The notes: generated by a model not told the origin, from the sequence alone. 64,000 bases of DNA from Vibrio taketomensis (GCF_009938165.1 NZ_AP019650.1:868001-932000); one strand, 5' to 3'; shown: positions 25,576-36,143, counted from the first letter of the stretch. Program-made: numbers and translations.

Positions 25576-27627
25576 TTAAAGCCATTGACCCACTTTCAGT
25601 ATTAAAGCCTCAGTATCTGCTGGTTTGACGAGGTAGTCATTAATCCCCGACTCATAGATTTTATACGCCATTTCATCCGATGAATCGCCTGTATAGCCGA
25701 TAATAGGCAGTGAGTCCGTTGCTGAGTAAAGGTTTCGAATCTGTTTGGCGGCCGTTAAACCATCCATAACAGGCATTTCAATATCCATCACAATCAGATC
25801 CACGTTGGTGTGTTGCAGAATATCTAAAGCGTCTTGCCCATTGTGAGCTTCAATGACCGAAAATCCGTGCTTTTTCATCAGTACCGCCGTGTATGCACGA
25901 ATAGAGTGATTATCGTCAGCGATCAGCAGTGTTTTACCTTGATAATGATTGCGCTTCAATTCGAATTGTCTCGTCATTTGGGGCGAATCAAAGCATAACT
26001 CATCGATAATAACGGAACATTGAATTCTAAAGCGTGATTTCTCGATTGGATAAAATTCAAAGTTTGAATCTAAACTGTAGCTGTAAATGGATTGTTTATC
26101 ATAGAGATACACAATTCGTGCTTGCGTAAAGCTCAACTTCGCCTCTAACTCAGCTAGCACTCGCTGATCCAACAACTCTTTGTCCAGATCGACAAAAATC
26201 ACGTCATATTCAAACTCAAACTCTTCTTTTTCGAGCGCTTTTACTACCGTAATGTTTTTCGCCTTAAAGCCGAGATAAAAAGCACTATCCGCCAGAACAC
26301 TGGTTAAAAGCGTCGATGAGCCGATATAAAGCGTACTCTTGTTCTTGAGCATATCTTGCTTAATTCGCTGGACCACAACGGAATTGTAAATCGGGAATGC
26401 TAACGCAAACTCAGTAAATTGATTGAGCTCGGAACGACAACGAATATTCCCACCCATCGCACGCATCACTCTTAAACAAAACGGTAAGCCAATACCATAG
26501 CCACTCGCCTTACCTTGAGTGTAGAAATCATCAAATATTTGCTTACTCACTTGAGCACTCATCCCGACGCCATTATCGGTTAACACCAATTGGTTGAAGC
26601 CATTGTAACGCTGCAATTCTATGGTGATTGAGAACTGATCACATCGAGCATGATAGAAGGCGTTTTTTAGTAAGTTATACAAGGTGTATTTTACTAAGGT
26701 GTCGCTTCCCAAAAAGTAGAAGTCCTGCTGCAAATTGACATGGACTGCATCCCTATCGGTGGGATGTGGATAAGGAAAACTCGCAATGGCTTGCTCAGTA
26801 ACGGCGCGCATCGAGTGTTTGCGATAAGTGGCATTGGTAATTCGATTTTGATCAATCGACGTTAACAGTAAGTCGATCGTTTCGGTTCCGCTACGAATCG
26901 CTTCATTGGCTTGCACAATCACATCATGGGCTAACGCCAATGAGTCCGCATCTATTTCCAGTTTTTTATGGTTTGACGAGTCTGATGGTTGAGGAGGCAG
27001 CAACACTTCCAACACATCAAGAGACGCTTTCAGTGCACTCAGTGGATTACGCATCTCATGCGCAATACCCGCACCAAAAGATTTCGCCAGAGAAACACGA
27101 GACTCGTGTTCACTTTGACTACGCAGATAGAAGAGGTTACCAAACACATAGGTAAAAGCAAAAATGGCCATATAGGGCCAAGCTATTCCTTGCTGGATAG
27201 CAGACCAACTGCCCCCATACACCAAAAATGTAGAGGCGATGAACGCAATACTGGTTTGCCACAACAGTAAACCCGTCCGAAACACCACCAGCACATGGAT
27301 AATGATTGATGCCATAAATGACATTACCCATATTTCTGACCAATCATTCTTAAACATCATGTATGAGAAGAAGAAAGGCAGACAAATTGGAATGCATATG
27401 GCGAAATACATCGGCAAATACCGCTGTAAATACACGGGAATGCGATGTCTAAAGGCTAGGACGGCAAACAGCAACGAACAAAATATTCGAAGTGGTAACG
27501 ATTCGTATGGCTGTGGGAACAAATATTCCCAAACATAATAGTATGCAGGGAAACCCAAAAAGCCCATCCAACCAATCACAGTGAGATTGGGCTCTGCATA
27601 CTGATATACCTTACGAACCGATTCCAT
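25576..27627 (-). CDS. cqsS: CqsS-type quorum-sensing hybrid histidine kinase (CAI-1 receptor)
   Basis: 683 residues: six N-terminal membrane helices (1-170) with the CqsS hallmarks YQYAEPNL, GFPAYYYVWEYLFPQPYE and NDWSEIW.MSFMASI; then HisKA (GAGIAHEMRNPLSALK, phospho-His about 190), HATPase (NLLKNAFYHA, DNGVGMS, YGIGLPFCLRVM), and a C-terminal receiver with phospho-Asp in VMDIEMPVMDG. At low cell density it should phosphorylate LuxU; bound alpha-hydroxyketone autoinducer switches it off. At the position of V. cholerae Cys170 (GNLC) this protein has Phe166 (GNLF), as I recall for V. harveyi, where it narrows ligand choice. The synthase gene cqsA, normally adjacent, is absent on both sides. 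Confidence 0.92.
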   Translation of the reverse strand: MESVRKVYQYAEPNLTVIGWMGFLGFPAYYYVWEYLFPQPYESLPLRIFCSLLFAVLAFRHRIPVYLQRYLPMYFAICIPICLPFFFSYMMFKNDWSEIWVMSFMASIIIHVLVVFRTGLLLWQTSIAFIASTFLVYGGSWSAIQQGIAWPYMAIFAFTYVFGNLFYLRSQSEHESRVSLAKSFGAGIAHEMRNPLSALKASLDVLEVLLPPQPSDSSNHKKLEIDADSLALAHDVIVQANEAIRSGTETIDLLLTSIDQNRITNATYRKHSMRAVTEQAIASFPYPHPTDRDAVHVNLQQDFYFLGSDTLVKYTLYNLLKNAFYHARCDQFSITIELQRYNGFNQLVLTDNGVGMSAQVSKQIFDDFYTQGKASGYGIGLPFCLRVMRAMGGNIRCRSELNQFTEFALAFPIYNSVVVQRIKQDMLKNKSTLYIGSSTLLTSVLADSAFYLGFKAKNITVVKALEKEEFEFEYDVIFVDLDKELLDQRVLAELEAKLSFTQARIVYLYDKQSIYSYSLDSNFEFYPIEKSRFRIQCSVIIDELCFDSPQMTRQFELKRNHYQGKTLLIADDNHSIRAYTAVLMKKHGFSVIEAHNGQDALDILQHTNVDLIVMDIEMPVMDGLTAAKQIRNLYSATDSLPIIGYTGDSSDEMAYKIYESGINDYLVKPADTEALILKVGQWL

Positions 27628-27734
27628 CTAACGTCTCATCACAGCAAGGCGCAACACTTTGCTGAGCCATCAAGTAAAAATAGTTGCAATATACTCGCCA
27701 GAAATCGTGACCTCTGGCGAAAAAAACGGACTAA

Positions 27735-30700
27735 TTATAATGCGATACCTCGCAATTGGATATGACTCCCTGCGCGATCACTTTTTACGTCAATACGCAG
27801 TGACATCTGTTCTTTTAGTTCGCTGACGTGTGATATCAAACCAATGGTACGTCCACCTTGTTGCAAATCAATTAATGTCTGAATAGCCAAGTCTAACGAC
27901 TCAGGGTCAAGACTGCCGAAGCCTTCATCGATAAACAAAGTATCAAGGCGAATACCACCACTATAAGATTGCACCACATCCGATAGACCCAGAGCCAGCG
28001 CCAACGCTGCCATAAACGATTCGCCACCAGATAGCGTCGCCACATCGCGCAGCTTACTCGAATAACTATCTTCAACCATCAGATCAAGACCTGAGCCTGC
28101 ATTGCCTTTCGCTCGCTCTTCTTTACGTCGTAATTCATAGCGACCTTTGCTCATGACACGTAAACGTTGTGACGCCTGAATAAGAACATCATCAAGCAAC
28201 ACACCAAGAACAAAACGATGCAGACTCACCTTCGCACCAGTACGACCGTTGGCAATGTCGCTCAACGTACCAACAACTTGATATTGAGCTTCTAACGCTT
28301 CATTTTGCTTATACAACTCAGCCAAACGTGCTTTCACTTTATTAAAGTTATCCAACTGGGATTGCAATGCACTTTGGCTCTGCGCTGCCATTTGGTAACC
28401 AGACTGAGCTGCAGCTAAAGCTTCCGCTAGCGCGTCAACTTGCGGCTTTTGTTGCTCGGCAAGATCTGATGCTAACGTATCGATAGCGCCATTAAGGGTG
28501 GAAGTACGCTCTGTGTACGCCGATACTGTCTGCTCAATTTTGTCTCGTTCAACAAGTGGCAAGCTCGCTTGTAAAAAGGCTTGTTCGTCTTCAAAGATAC
28601 TACCACCTAAAGCCTTATCCCATGCGTTCTGCGTAGCTTCCAATTGATTTAACGCATCGCTAAGCTGCTTTTGGTATTCTTGTTGCTGAGTTTGCGTGGT
28701 AACCAATAGAGTACGCGAATTATCAAGTTGCTGTTTAGCACTTTGCTCAGCTTGCTGAAGTGTATTAACTTGCTTATCTGTCTCTGAAATTTCGTTAATT
28801 ACGTTTGCACTTGTTTGCTCATTGGAACTCAACCCTTGCGCTACACTCGCTAAACTACCTTCAAGCTTCGCGCTTTGCTGTTGAGCTTCGGTTAACTGAC
28901 GCTCTAACTCTTGAGCATTTAGCTTCGCTTGCGCCAATGCCTGTTCAGTTTGAGCCAGCTGTTGGCTAGCCTGCTCTGCCACACTAGGGTTAAGCTGAGC
29001 TATCTCTTGCTCTAATTGTAAAGCTTGCTGGCTAAGTACCTCTGCTGGTTGAATATTGTCACCAATGTGATTTCGCCAACCTGCGACAGCATGTTCAACT
29101 TTCGCGACTTCTGCTTGTGCTTGCTGCAGCGCTTGATACGCCGTTTCTTGCCGTTTTAGTGTTTGAGCCTGATGTCCTCGAGCTTGCTCTACTTGCTCTT
29201 TGGTGACCTCTTGTTGGGTAAAGCTGGCAGGCTGTGGGTGATCTTTACTGCCACAAACCGGGCATGGCTCCCCGATTCGCAGAGTTTTCGCAAGCTGCGC
29301 TGCCTGCGAGCTATGCCATAGGTATTCTTGTTGATCAGCAAGCTGCTTAGCTTGTTCGTAAACGCTCTGCGCTTGTTGATACTCACTTTGTCTGGTTTGG
29401 AAAATTGCTCGAAACTGCTCAGCGGCTTGCTCGGTTTTCACTAGTTCTTGCTGATAATGGATCAGGCTCTGAATTTGTTTAAGCTGTGCTTGCTTAGCAG
29501 GTAACCCTGCTAACGCTTCCTTAATTTGCTGCAGTTGTGTTTGCTGTGTGCGATAGCCTTCTTCAAGCGCAGTCAGTTCCTGTATGGCATGCTGATGGGT
29601 ATACGCGATTTGCTGCTGATGTTGTCTCGCGTTAACCAACTCCGCTTGCATCTGATCGCGCTGAATTAAGCGCTTGGCAATTTCATTCAGTTCAAACAGC
29701 TTTTTATTGAGTTCAGGAATAATCTGAGCTGACTGATTGGCCTCTAAATAAGCTTGCTCATTTTGCTGGAACTGTGCACTTACTTGCTCAACCTGGGTCA
29801 GGTTATCCGCGACAACGGTTTGCAATTGCTGATGCTTTTGCTTCGCCGTGTTCCATTGAGTATGCGCATTACGAATACCATCGGCCAATTGCGCACGCTT
29901 TTTCTTGGTAACCAACGCATCCATCTCAGCCTGCTGAGCAACATGAACCGTGCGCTCGGCAACTAGCTGGTCGTGACGAGCAAATTTAGCCACCAATTCA
30001 GTGGCGGATTTATGCTGCGTTTGCGCGACTTCCAACGCTTGTTGTGCGTTTTGCAACTGCACTTGGCTCGCCGAAAGTTCAGGCGTTAATTGATCAATCG
30101 CCGCGTTCAGCTGTTCTTCACTTTCAACGCCGGCAACATCCAACGCCCCTTTAATTTGATTATCAAACTCATCTTTAGCTCGGCGAATATGCGCCGCTTT
30201 ATCAAACAGTGCTCGTTCAATCGCGACATAAATATGTGTCTGAAACAACTGGCCAAAAATCTGTTCACGCTCTTTCGAATTGGCGATCAGCAGTTCTCTG
30301 AACTTACCTTGTGGTAGCACCATCACCTGACGAAACTGTTTGACATCTAAACCAATCAGCTCACTGATTGCTTTTGCCACAGGCTGTGGCTTGTTTGCTA
30401 GCAGCTGCTCTTGTCCTTCTTCCATCGCAAACAACACGGCGCTATGTTCTTTTTTGGTTAAACCATCACCGCGCTTTTTCGGTAACATTTGCGTTGGTGA
30501 ACGCTCTATTCGGTAATGTTTGCTGCCAAGGCTAAATTCAAATACCACCTCAGTCGGCAGATCAGCAGGTGCGTGATCGCAGCGCATTTGCTCACCCGTG
30601 CGCTCACTGCCTGTAGTTTCGCCGTATAGGGCAAAACAGATCGCATCGAGAATCGAACTTTTACCAGAGCCCGTCGGGCCATTAATTAAAAACAGGGGGG

Positions 30701-30782
30701 ATTGGCCAAGCTCGGTAAAATCAATGACCTGCTGATTAGCAAAAGGACCAAACGCTTGAATTGTGAGTTTTAATGGCGTCAT
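27735..30782 (-). CDS. sbcC: SbcC, ATPase subunit of the SbcCD nuclease
   Basis: 1015-residue SMC-like protein. Walker A (INGPTGSGKSSILDAI) near residue 40, very long Gln/Ala-rich coiled coils, the zinc hook CPVC near 505 (GEPCPVCGSKDHP), and a C-terminal ABC signature (LSGGESFMAALALALG) with Walker B (LFIDEGFGSLD) near 950. With SbcD it cleaves DNA hairpins and protein-blocked ends. It starts 4 bp after the sbcD stop, so the two are translationally linked. Confidence 0.96.
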   Translation of the reverse strand: MTPLKLTIQAFGPFANQQVIDFTELGQSPLFLINGPTGSGKSSILDAICFALYGETTGSERTGEQMRCDHAPADLPTEVVFEFSLGSKHYRIERSPTQMLPKKRGDGLTKKEHSAVLFAMEEGQEQLLANKPQPVAKAISELIGLDVKQFRQVMVLPQGKFRELLIANSKEREQIFGQLFQTHIYVAIERALFDKAAHIRRAKDEFDNQIKGALDVAGVESEEQLNAAIDQLTPELSASQVQLQNAQQALEVAQTQHKSATELVAKFARHDQLVAERTVHVAQQAEMDALVTKKKRAQLADGIRNAHTQWNTAKQKHQQLQTVVADNLTQVEQVSAQFQQNEQAYLEANQSAQIIPELNKKLFELNEIAKRLIQRDQMQAELVNARQHQQQIAYTHQHAIQELTALEEGYRTQQTQLQQIKEALAGLPAKQAQLKQIQSLIHYQQELVKTEQAAEQFRAIFQTRQSEYQQAQSVYEQAKQLADQQEYLWHSSQAAQLAKTLRIGEPCPVCGSKDHPQPASFTQQEVTKEQVEQARGHQAQTLKRQETAYQALQQAQAEVAKVEHAVAGWRNHIGDNIQPAEVLSQQALQLEQEIAQLNPSVAEQASQQLAQTEQALAQAKLNAQELERQLTEAQQQSAKLEGSLASVAQGLSSNEQTSANVINEISETDKQVNTLQQAEQSAKQQLDNSRTLLVTTQTQQQEYQKQLSDALNQLEATQNAWDKALGGSIFEDEQAFLQASLPLVERDKIEQTVSAYTERTSTLNGAIDTLASDLAEQQKPQVDALAEALAAAQSGYQMAAQSQSALQSQLDNFNKVKARLAELYKQNEALEAQYQVVGTLSDIANGRTGAKVSLHRFVLGVLLDDVLIQASQRLRVMSKGRYELRRKEERAKGNAGSGLDLMVEDSYSSKLRDVATLSGGESFMAALALALGLSDVVQSYSGGIRLDTLFIDEGFGSLDPESLDLAIQTLIDLQQGGRTIGLISHVSELKEQMSLRIDVKSDRAGSHIQLRGIAL

Positions 30783-30785
30783 TGA

Positions 30786-31925
30786 TTAAGCCTCTTGCTG
30801 ACGGGTCAATTGAGTGATGATGTCACTAATCGCGGATTCCTGATCCGCAGTGAGTGGCTCCTGCTTAGCTTCAAGGAAAAAGTCCTTAAACATATCCAAC
30901 TCGCCACGAGCCAAACGCGCTTTACCCATTTGTTGATCAACACCAATCAACATACCCGGCTTTTCTAAGTGCAACACATTCGGATAAACCTTACGTAGCT
31001 TTTCCATCGGGTCGAGAATCGCGTGCTTGTCGGTTAGGCGGGCCAAAATATAGTCGTGGCTATTAGGATCGGTTTTACCTTGCTCAATCAGGTCGAGCAA
31101 CTCACCTTCGATAATGCGCATTTGATGTGGCGCAGTCAGTGGAATATGTGTGGCGGATAAAAATCCATTTTCACCCAACTCAACCAATGTCATGCCTTTG
31201 GCTTGATGCTGTTCAGAAAAGCTGTATTTCATTAACGAGCCGGAGTAGCGAATGTACTCTTCTCCTTTTTTCTGCGGCTGATGCAAATGACCTAAAGCGA
31301 CATAGTCAAACTTCATAAAATGTTCATGACTGACGCGATCTGAACCACCAATCGATAATGGACGTTCTGATTCAGACTCTATTGCACCATCAACAAAACA
31401 GTGGCTAAGCAGCACATTTTTCTGCTGCGGCTGAAACTGCTGACAAATAAGATCCACCAACAGTTGATGAGCTTGATCGTGATCTTTTGCTGGCTGCTGA
31501 GTGTAATGACGCACAAGCTCTGGGTCGTTATATGGCATGCCGTAAAATGCGACAGGCCCAATATCGCTCTCAATCACCACCGGAGTCTGCATATCGTCAA
31601 AGTTGGCAATAATATGCAAACCTGATGACTTCATTTGCTTAGCGGCAAAACCTAGGCGCTGCGCACCATCGTGGTTACCTGGGATCATAATCACGGGTAA
31701 TTTAAGCTCGCCACATACTCTTGCAATAAACTGATCGAGGAGTTCAATGGCAGCAGTTGGGGGGACGCTGCGATCGTAAATATCACCGGCCACCACTAGG
31801 GCATCGACTGGATTTGCTATTACATAGCTGATGATTTGTTCAAGTACCGCTTGTTGATCAGATAACAATGATACATTGTGAAATTGTCGGCCTAAGTGCC
31901 AATCGGAGGTGTGAAGAAACTTCAT
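30786..31925 (-). CDS. sbcD: SbcD, nuclease subunit of SbcCD
   Basis: 379 residues. Calcineurin-like metallophosphoesterase motifs in order: TSDWHLG, VAGDIYDR, IPGNHDG, LLSHCF and LGHLHQPQ. Mn-dependent exo/endonuclease paired with SbcC, the next gene. First gene of the sbcDC operon. Confidence 0.96.
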   Translation of the reverse strand: MKFLHTSDWHLGRQFHNVSLLSDQQAVLEQIISYVIANPVDALVVAGDIYDRSVPPTAAIELLDQFIARVCGELKLPVIMIPGNHDGAQRLGFAAKQMKSSGLHIIANFDDMQTPVVIESDIGPVAFYGMPYNDPELVRHYTQQPAKDHDQAHQLLVDLICQQFQPQQKNVLLSHCFVDGAIESESERPLSIGGSDRVSHEHFMKFDYVALGHLHQPQKKGEEYIRYSGSLMKYSFSEQHQAKGMTLVELGENGFLSATHIPLTAPHQMRIIEGELLDLIEQGKTDPNSHDYILARLTDKHAILDPMEKLRKVYPNVLHLEKPGMLIGVDQQMGKARLARGELDMFKDFFLEAKQEPLTADQESAISDIITQLTRQQEA

Positions 31926-32000
31926 TTGCGCCCTAGCTTTACTGACTTAATTTATGTCTTCTAAGGCGCAATATTATCACTCAATACGATAGGTAACTAT

Positions 32001-33086
32001 CTAAGCGGGTTTGTTTTTACAATTGGCAATCGCATTTTCCAACAACGCCAATGCGCTTTGCTTGCATTCAGTCAGTGCTGCGTCACTGGTTTCGATAGGC
32101 GTAACTCGTTCACCCCAACGAACATGCCCCGCCCCCCAAGTTAAGCCTGCTCCAAATGCAGCCAGCAGCATGTTGTCACCGGGTTTGACTCGCCCTTGCT
32201 CTAAGGCTTCACATAGTGCGATAGGCACAGTGGCAGCAGACGTATTACCGTAATTCTGAATGTTAACAAACGCTTTATCTTGTTCAATTCCGGCGAGATC
32301 ACATAGGGTCTGAATAATGCGAATATTCGCCTGATGTGGAATCATGACATCAATTTGGTCAGTTGATAGCTGGCTGCGTTTCAGTACATTATTAGCCGCA
32401 GCACCCATGCCTTTCACCGCACGTTTAAAGATTTCTTTGCCAACAAATTCAAATTCCCAATAACCATTATCGGCAGCAAAACGATCCATTGATGTGCCAA
32501 ATTTAGGCACGGACAAAATATCTCTTCCACGCGAATCACAACCTAACTGCGCATGTTGCAAGCCGACGGCTTTATCCGTTTTACTCAGCACAACCGCTCC
32601 AGCGCCATCACCAAACAGCACTGCGGTATCACGCTGGGTCCAATCAATGAAAAAAGAAAGGCGCTCAGCACCAATAACCAATGCGTGTTGGTAGTTTCCG
32701 GCTTGAATCAGGCGCGTTGCAGTTTCAAGGCCATAAATAAATCCTGTACATGCTGCATTTAAATCGAACGCAGCCGCCGCGCGAGATCCAATATTTTGCG
32801 AAACTTTGGAGGCAATGTTTGGAATTAAGGAGTCTGGAGAACAAGTCGCGACAATTATCACGTCGATATCTTTCGCTGTCACACCGGCACATGCCATTGC
32901 ATGCTGAGCAGCGACCGTCGCCATATCAGATGTTTCTACATGACTGATACGGCGGTGCTCAATACCAGTGCGGGTTCGAATCCACTCATCTGAAGTATCT
33001 AGAAATGTACTTAAATCGTTATTGGATAATTTTGCTGGCGGTAGACACTTACCCCAACCGCTAATCTCTGCGTAAAAGTTGCTCAT
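32001..33086 (-). CDS. fabH: 3-oxoacyl-ACP synthase III (FabH2-like)
   Basis: 361-residue thiolase-fold enzyme. Catalytic triad: Cys in NAACTGF (about 115), His in IPHQAN, Asn in QNYGNTSAA. It condenses an acyl-CoA with malonyl-ACP to start fatty acid synthesis. It stands alone, away from any fab operon, and is somewhat longer than housekeeping FabH (about 317 aa) with an extra C-terminal helix. I read it as the second, chromosome II FabH of vibrios, which accepts longer primers in V. cholerae. Confidence 0.85.
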   Translation of the reverse strand: MSNFYAEISGWGKCLPPAKLSNNDLSTFLDTSDEWIRTRTGIEHRRISHVETSDMATVAAQHAMACAGVTAKDIDVIIVATCSPDSLIPNIASKVSQNIGSRAAAAFDLNAACTGFIYGLETATRLIQAGNYQHALVIGAERLSFFIDWTQRDTAVLFGDGAGAVVLSKTDKAVGLQHAQLGCDSRGRDILSVPKFGTSMDRFAADNGYWEFEFVGKEIFKRAVKGMGAAANNVLKRSQLSTDQIDVMIPHQANIRIIQTLCDLAGIEQDKAFVNIQNYGNTSAATVPIALCEALEQGRVKPGDNMLLAAFGAGLTWGAGHVRWGERVTPIETSDAALTECKQSALALLENAIANCKNKPA

Positions 33087-33711
33087 TGAAAAGCCTTTAA
33101 TATTTGTTGTTTGTTTTTGATAGTATAACTATAGCTAGCCCGCCTCAAGTTAGGCTAAATCGTTGTTTTTGATTAGTGGGATTGCGCAAATAAAAATGTA
33201 ACTGCATTGCAGACATTACGCTTGAGTAAGTACGTTTTGTACTATTTGGCAAGCAAGGGATTCATACCCTTTAACACGTACGATTTAACGAGCACGTATC
33301 GCCTCGCCAACACGGTGACTTTCAGAAATTGTTGTATGTTGAAATCGAGCATCACATGATAAATCTTGATGCGAAACCTTAATAAAATTTATCTCGGCTT
33401 TGTTAACGTTTATATCGCCTTTACAAGCGATAAGGCACAAATAACTTAAAGGATACCTTTCCCTGAATATACCCTTTCTAATTCACTGTTTTAAAGAGAA
33501 ATAAGTCAATATTACGCTCATTCAATTTTCGCACTCTTACTGATAAAAACGTATGAATTTCGCTGCTTTTTGCATAGAATTATAGCAGCATTTTTACGAT
33601 AACAAACTTTTGTCGTGACGGTAATATAATTTCATTTTACCCTTGTTCAAAAATCCCCATAGTCGCGCCCATAGACACCCCATTTTTCTCTATTTTCTCG
33701 AGGCTACGACA
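33087..33711. other. Intergenic region between fabH2 and MFS gene
   Basis: About 620 bp. No credible gene on either strand; it holds two divergent promoter regions. An AT-rich stretch precedes the MFS gene. I see no riboswitch-like fold or repeated element. Confidence 0.5.
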
Positions 33712-34872
33712 TTGGAAAACACTCTCGCAACTGCGCCAAAAGCTCGCATTTCAGTCCCTGTGATTGCGCTTGCTCTTTATGCGGTCGCTTCTGGCTACTT
33801 AATGAGCATCATCCCGCTTATGCTTCCACATTATGGGTTGGAAGGTTCTTTAGCGAGTTGGTTAGCCAGTGTGTTTTATGCCGGTCTGCTTGCGGGTGCC
33901 ATGGTATTTGAACCAATCGTAAATAAATTCGGTCACCGTAAATCCTTCATCTGGTGTTTGATCGCTTTTATCGCCACGATTTTAGTTCTGCCAACCATCA
34001 TTAACTCATGGGCTTGGCTCGCGTCTCGCTTTGTTGCTGGCGTAGCTGTCGCTGGTGTGTTCGTCATCGTAGAATCATGGTTACTGCATGGTGATGAGAG
34101 CGATCGCGCAAAACGTCTTGGCCTTTACATGGGCTCACTATACGGTGGTAGCTCACTTGGCCAACTTGGTATCGGTTTCCTTGGTATTACTGGCAGTCTG
34201 CCATTTGTTGCTATTTTGGTATTGCTTATCCTAGCAGTATTGGTACTGATGTTTGGTCGTACTGACCAACCTGAAGAAGGCCAAAGCAGCGCACTATCAC
34301 TAAAACAGATCAGTAAGCTTAACCATGCTGCCATTATTGGTTGTGTTGTATCTGGTTTAACTCTCGGTGCGATCTATGGCCTAATGCCAGTAGAACTGTT
34401 CAACCGTGGTATTGCAAATGACAACATTGGTAGCTTGATGGCACTGGTTATCCTTGGTGGTATGGCTGTACAACCGCTTGTGCCTTGGATGTCTAAATTC
34501 CTAGGTCGTACTCTATTAATGGCGCTATTCTGCTTACTGGGCGTTGCTGCGATTGGTTTTGTTACCATCAATGAGTCAATTTACGCACTGGCGGCAAGCC
34601 TGTTCGTGTTGGGTATGGCCGTGTTTGCCCTTTACCCAGTAGCGATCAATCTAGGCTGTGACAAGATGGATCCGGCGTATATTGTCTCTATCACTCAAGT
34701 TATGCTGTTTAGCTACAGCGTTGGCTCTGTTGTGGGCCCAGTATTGGCAGACAGCTTCATGGGGCTTGAGCAAGGCTTGTTGGGTTACTTGTTTGCATCA
34801 CTACTTGCAACTTGCATCTACATGCTACTCGCAAGTATCAAAACCAAACGCCAAGCGATGGCTGGTGAATAA
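33712..34872 (+). CDS. MFS transporter, YcaD-like
   Basis: 386 residues with 12 hydrophobic segments. It resembles YcaD-type permeases (SWAWLASRFVAGVAVAGVFV then VESWLL). The frame opens at TTG 33643, but TTG 33712 (MENTLATAPKAR) is preferred because GAGG lies eight bases upstream and the length fits YcaD (382). Substrate unknown. Confidence 0.82.
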   Translation: MENTLATAPKARISVPVIALALYAVASGYLMSIIPLMLPHYGLEGSLASWLASVFYAGLLAGAMVFEPIVNKFGHRKSFIWCLIAFIATILVLPTIINSWAWLASRFVAGVAVAGVFVIVESWLLHGDESDRAKRLGLYMGSLYGGSSLGQLGIGFLGITGSLPFVAILVLLILAVLVLMFGRTDQPEEGQSSALSLKQISKLNHAAIIGCVVSGLTLGAIYGLMPVELFNRGIANDNIGSLMALVILGGMAVQPLVPWMSKFLGRTLLMALFCLLGVAAIGFVTINESIYALAASLFVLGMAVFALYPVAINLGCDKMDPAYIVSITQVMLFSYSVGSVVGPVLADSFMGLEQGLLGYLFASLLATCIYMLLASIKTKRQAMAGE

Positions 34873-34890
34873 ACCGCAATGATTTGAGAT

Positions 34891-34919
34891 AAGGGAGCTT
34901 AAGCTCCCTTATTTTTTTT
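34891..34919. terminator. Bidirectional terminator
   Basis: A perfect 20-bp palindrome (AAGGGAGCTT and its reverse complement) followed by a long T tract on plus. The last codons and stop of the minus-strand ygbA-like gene lie inside it. Confidence 0.88.
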
Positions 34920-35297
34920 GCGAACATGCCGATTGGATTGATTAGCCGCTGGTTTACCAGTTGGTACATTCCTGCGTTCATGGAGCAAATGACGAATCGC
35001 CAGCCACGGATGAGGCAACAACATTCTTGGCCCAGAAAATCGCATTACGGTCTTCATTTCCGCCTTTGGCTCAGGCTTGTAGCAATGTATTGGGCATTTA
35101 TTACAGGTAGGTTTGTTTTGGCCATATGGGCAACGGTCTAATCGTATTTCGGCGTAATCCAGCAAAGATTGGCATTCTGGGCACAATCTTCCCTGAGACT
35201 GGTGGTGTTGCTTGCAGTAAATTTCCATCATATAGGCGACGGTTTGATACTCTTTCAGCAACTCACCGGACAAAATTTTCGAGCTAGGTGTTGGCAT
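34899..35297 (-). CDS. YgbA-like nitrous oxide-stimulated promoter family protein
   Basis: 132 residues, Cys-rich. LCPECQSLLDYAEIRLDRCP then KPTCNKCPIHCYKP is the YgbA signature with six or more Cys that could bind a metal. In E. coli ygbA is induced by nitric oxide through NsrR. I did not find an NsrR box here; the upstream DNA is instead occupied by a dispersed repeat fragment. Function unresolved. Confidence 0.8.
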   Translation of the reverse strand: MPTPSSKILSGELLKEYQTVAYMMEIYCKQHHQSQGRLCPECQSLLDYAEIRLDRCPYGQNKPTCNKCPIHCYKPEPKAEMKTVMRFSGPRMLLPHPWLAIRHLLHERRNVPTGKPAANQSNRHVRKKNKGA

Positions 35298-35441
35298 ATA
35301 TACTCAAATAACCTCGGATTCTTGGTTCAGCGGGAATAACTTAGTTTATAGAAGAGGCAATGATTTAAAGATCTTGTGGTTCTAAATCAAACATCGTCAG
35401 AAAGGATACGAACTAAGTAAACTCGCCCTTTGGGAGTCACT
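35297..35441. repeat. Partial copy of the MITE-like repeat
   Basis: In reverse orientation it matches about 7408-7550: CCCAAAGGGCGAGTTTACTT, TTTGATTTAGAAC, AGATCTTTAAATCATTGCC and the end CGAGGTTATTTGAGTATA. Only one terminal repeat is present. It separates the ygbA-like gene from the DUF4174 gene. Confidence 0.65.
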
Positions 35442-35669
35442 CATATGAGTATCAAACTCCCAATCAAAACAGCCACTATCATAGCACTTTCGTCATCAAT
35501 CCCCCAATTCTCCCTCTCGCTTTCACCAACAAGGCGCTCGCCTTCACAGAGTAAGAAATGAGCTTTGCCACTATAATTAGCGTAAGAAAGAAACAAGCTC
35601 GTCTGTTCGAGCAAGGTTATCTGACTGGTTTCGTTGTTTTTATCGCACTGGCGATATAAGTAGGTATGT

Positions 35670-36107
35670 ATGAAGCGCTTATTAATTGGCTTGCTATCGC
35701 TGCTTTATTTTCCATTCGCTATGGGATACCCTGCCTATGCAGAAGCTTGGCCACATCGCAGCGTCATTTATTTTGCGCCTTCACAAGACGAACACGTGAA
35801 ACAGTTTGAACTGGAAGCGCTCTTACATGATTGCTCGCTCACCCACCGTGACGTTGTCACCATTGTCGTAACACAAGATGGTTATTCCCAACCGGATTGG
35901 ATAAAGCAGCACTTTGACCTCGGGGCTTTGTTTAATATCTATCGTGTCAATCCAGATCAACACACAACCATTTTGATTGGTAAAGATGGCGGAGAGAAGC
36001 TTCGTTGGGGCAAGTCAACGAATTGGCGAGAAGTAAAACAAGAGATTGACAGCATGCCAATGCGAAAGCGCGAGATGCTAAATAAAACCGATCCTTGTTC
36101 TATTTAG
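35670..36107 (+). CDS. DUF4174 domain protein, exported
   Basis: 145 residues. Signal peptide at 1-24 (LIGLLSLLYFPFAMGYPAYA), then a thioredoxin-like DUF4174 fold (SVIYFAPSQDEHVKQFELEA, RDVVTIVVTQDG, TTILIGKDGGEKLRW). The family has unknown function, possibly redox related without the CxxC pair. The last codons form half of a long hairpin (36066-36120). Confidence 0.8.
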   Translation: MKRLLIGLLSLLYFPFAMGYPAYAEAWPHRSVIYFAPSQDEHVKQFELEALLHDCSLTHRDVVTIVVTQDGYSQPDWIKQHFDLGALFNIYRVNPDQHTTILIGKDGGEKLRWGKSTNWREVKQEIDSMPMRKREMLNKTDPCSI

Positions 36108-36120
36108 CCATCTCGCGCTT
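36066..36120. terminator. Long inverted repeat at the convergent end
   Basis: AAGCGCGAGATG and CATCTCGCGCTT are exact 12-bp arms about 31 bp apart; inner AAATA/TATTT extends the stem. It overlaps the last ten codons of the DUF4174 gene and may end transcription from both sides. Confidence 0.55.
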
Positions 36121-36143
36121 AACAACGTTGAGATCAAACGAGC

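Noticed and set aside
25561..25590. Terminator at the cqsS end
   Set aside because: There is a hairpin (ATGGCTTTAA/TTAAAGCCAT), but on the cqsS strand it is followed by A rather than T residues, so I do not call it a terminator.
29754..30317. Plus-strand frames inside sbcC
   Set aside because: Antisense to a conserved coiled-coil gene, without starts or families.
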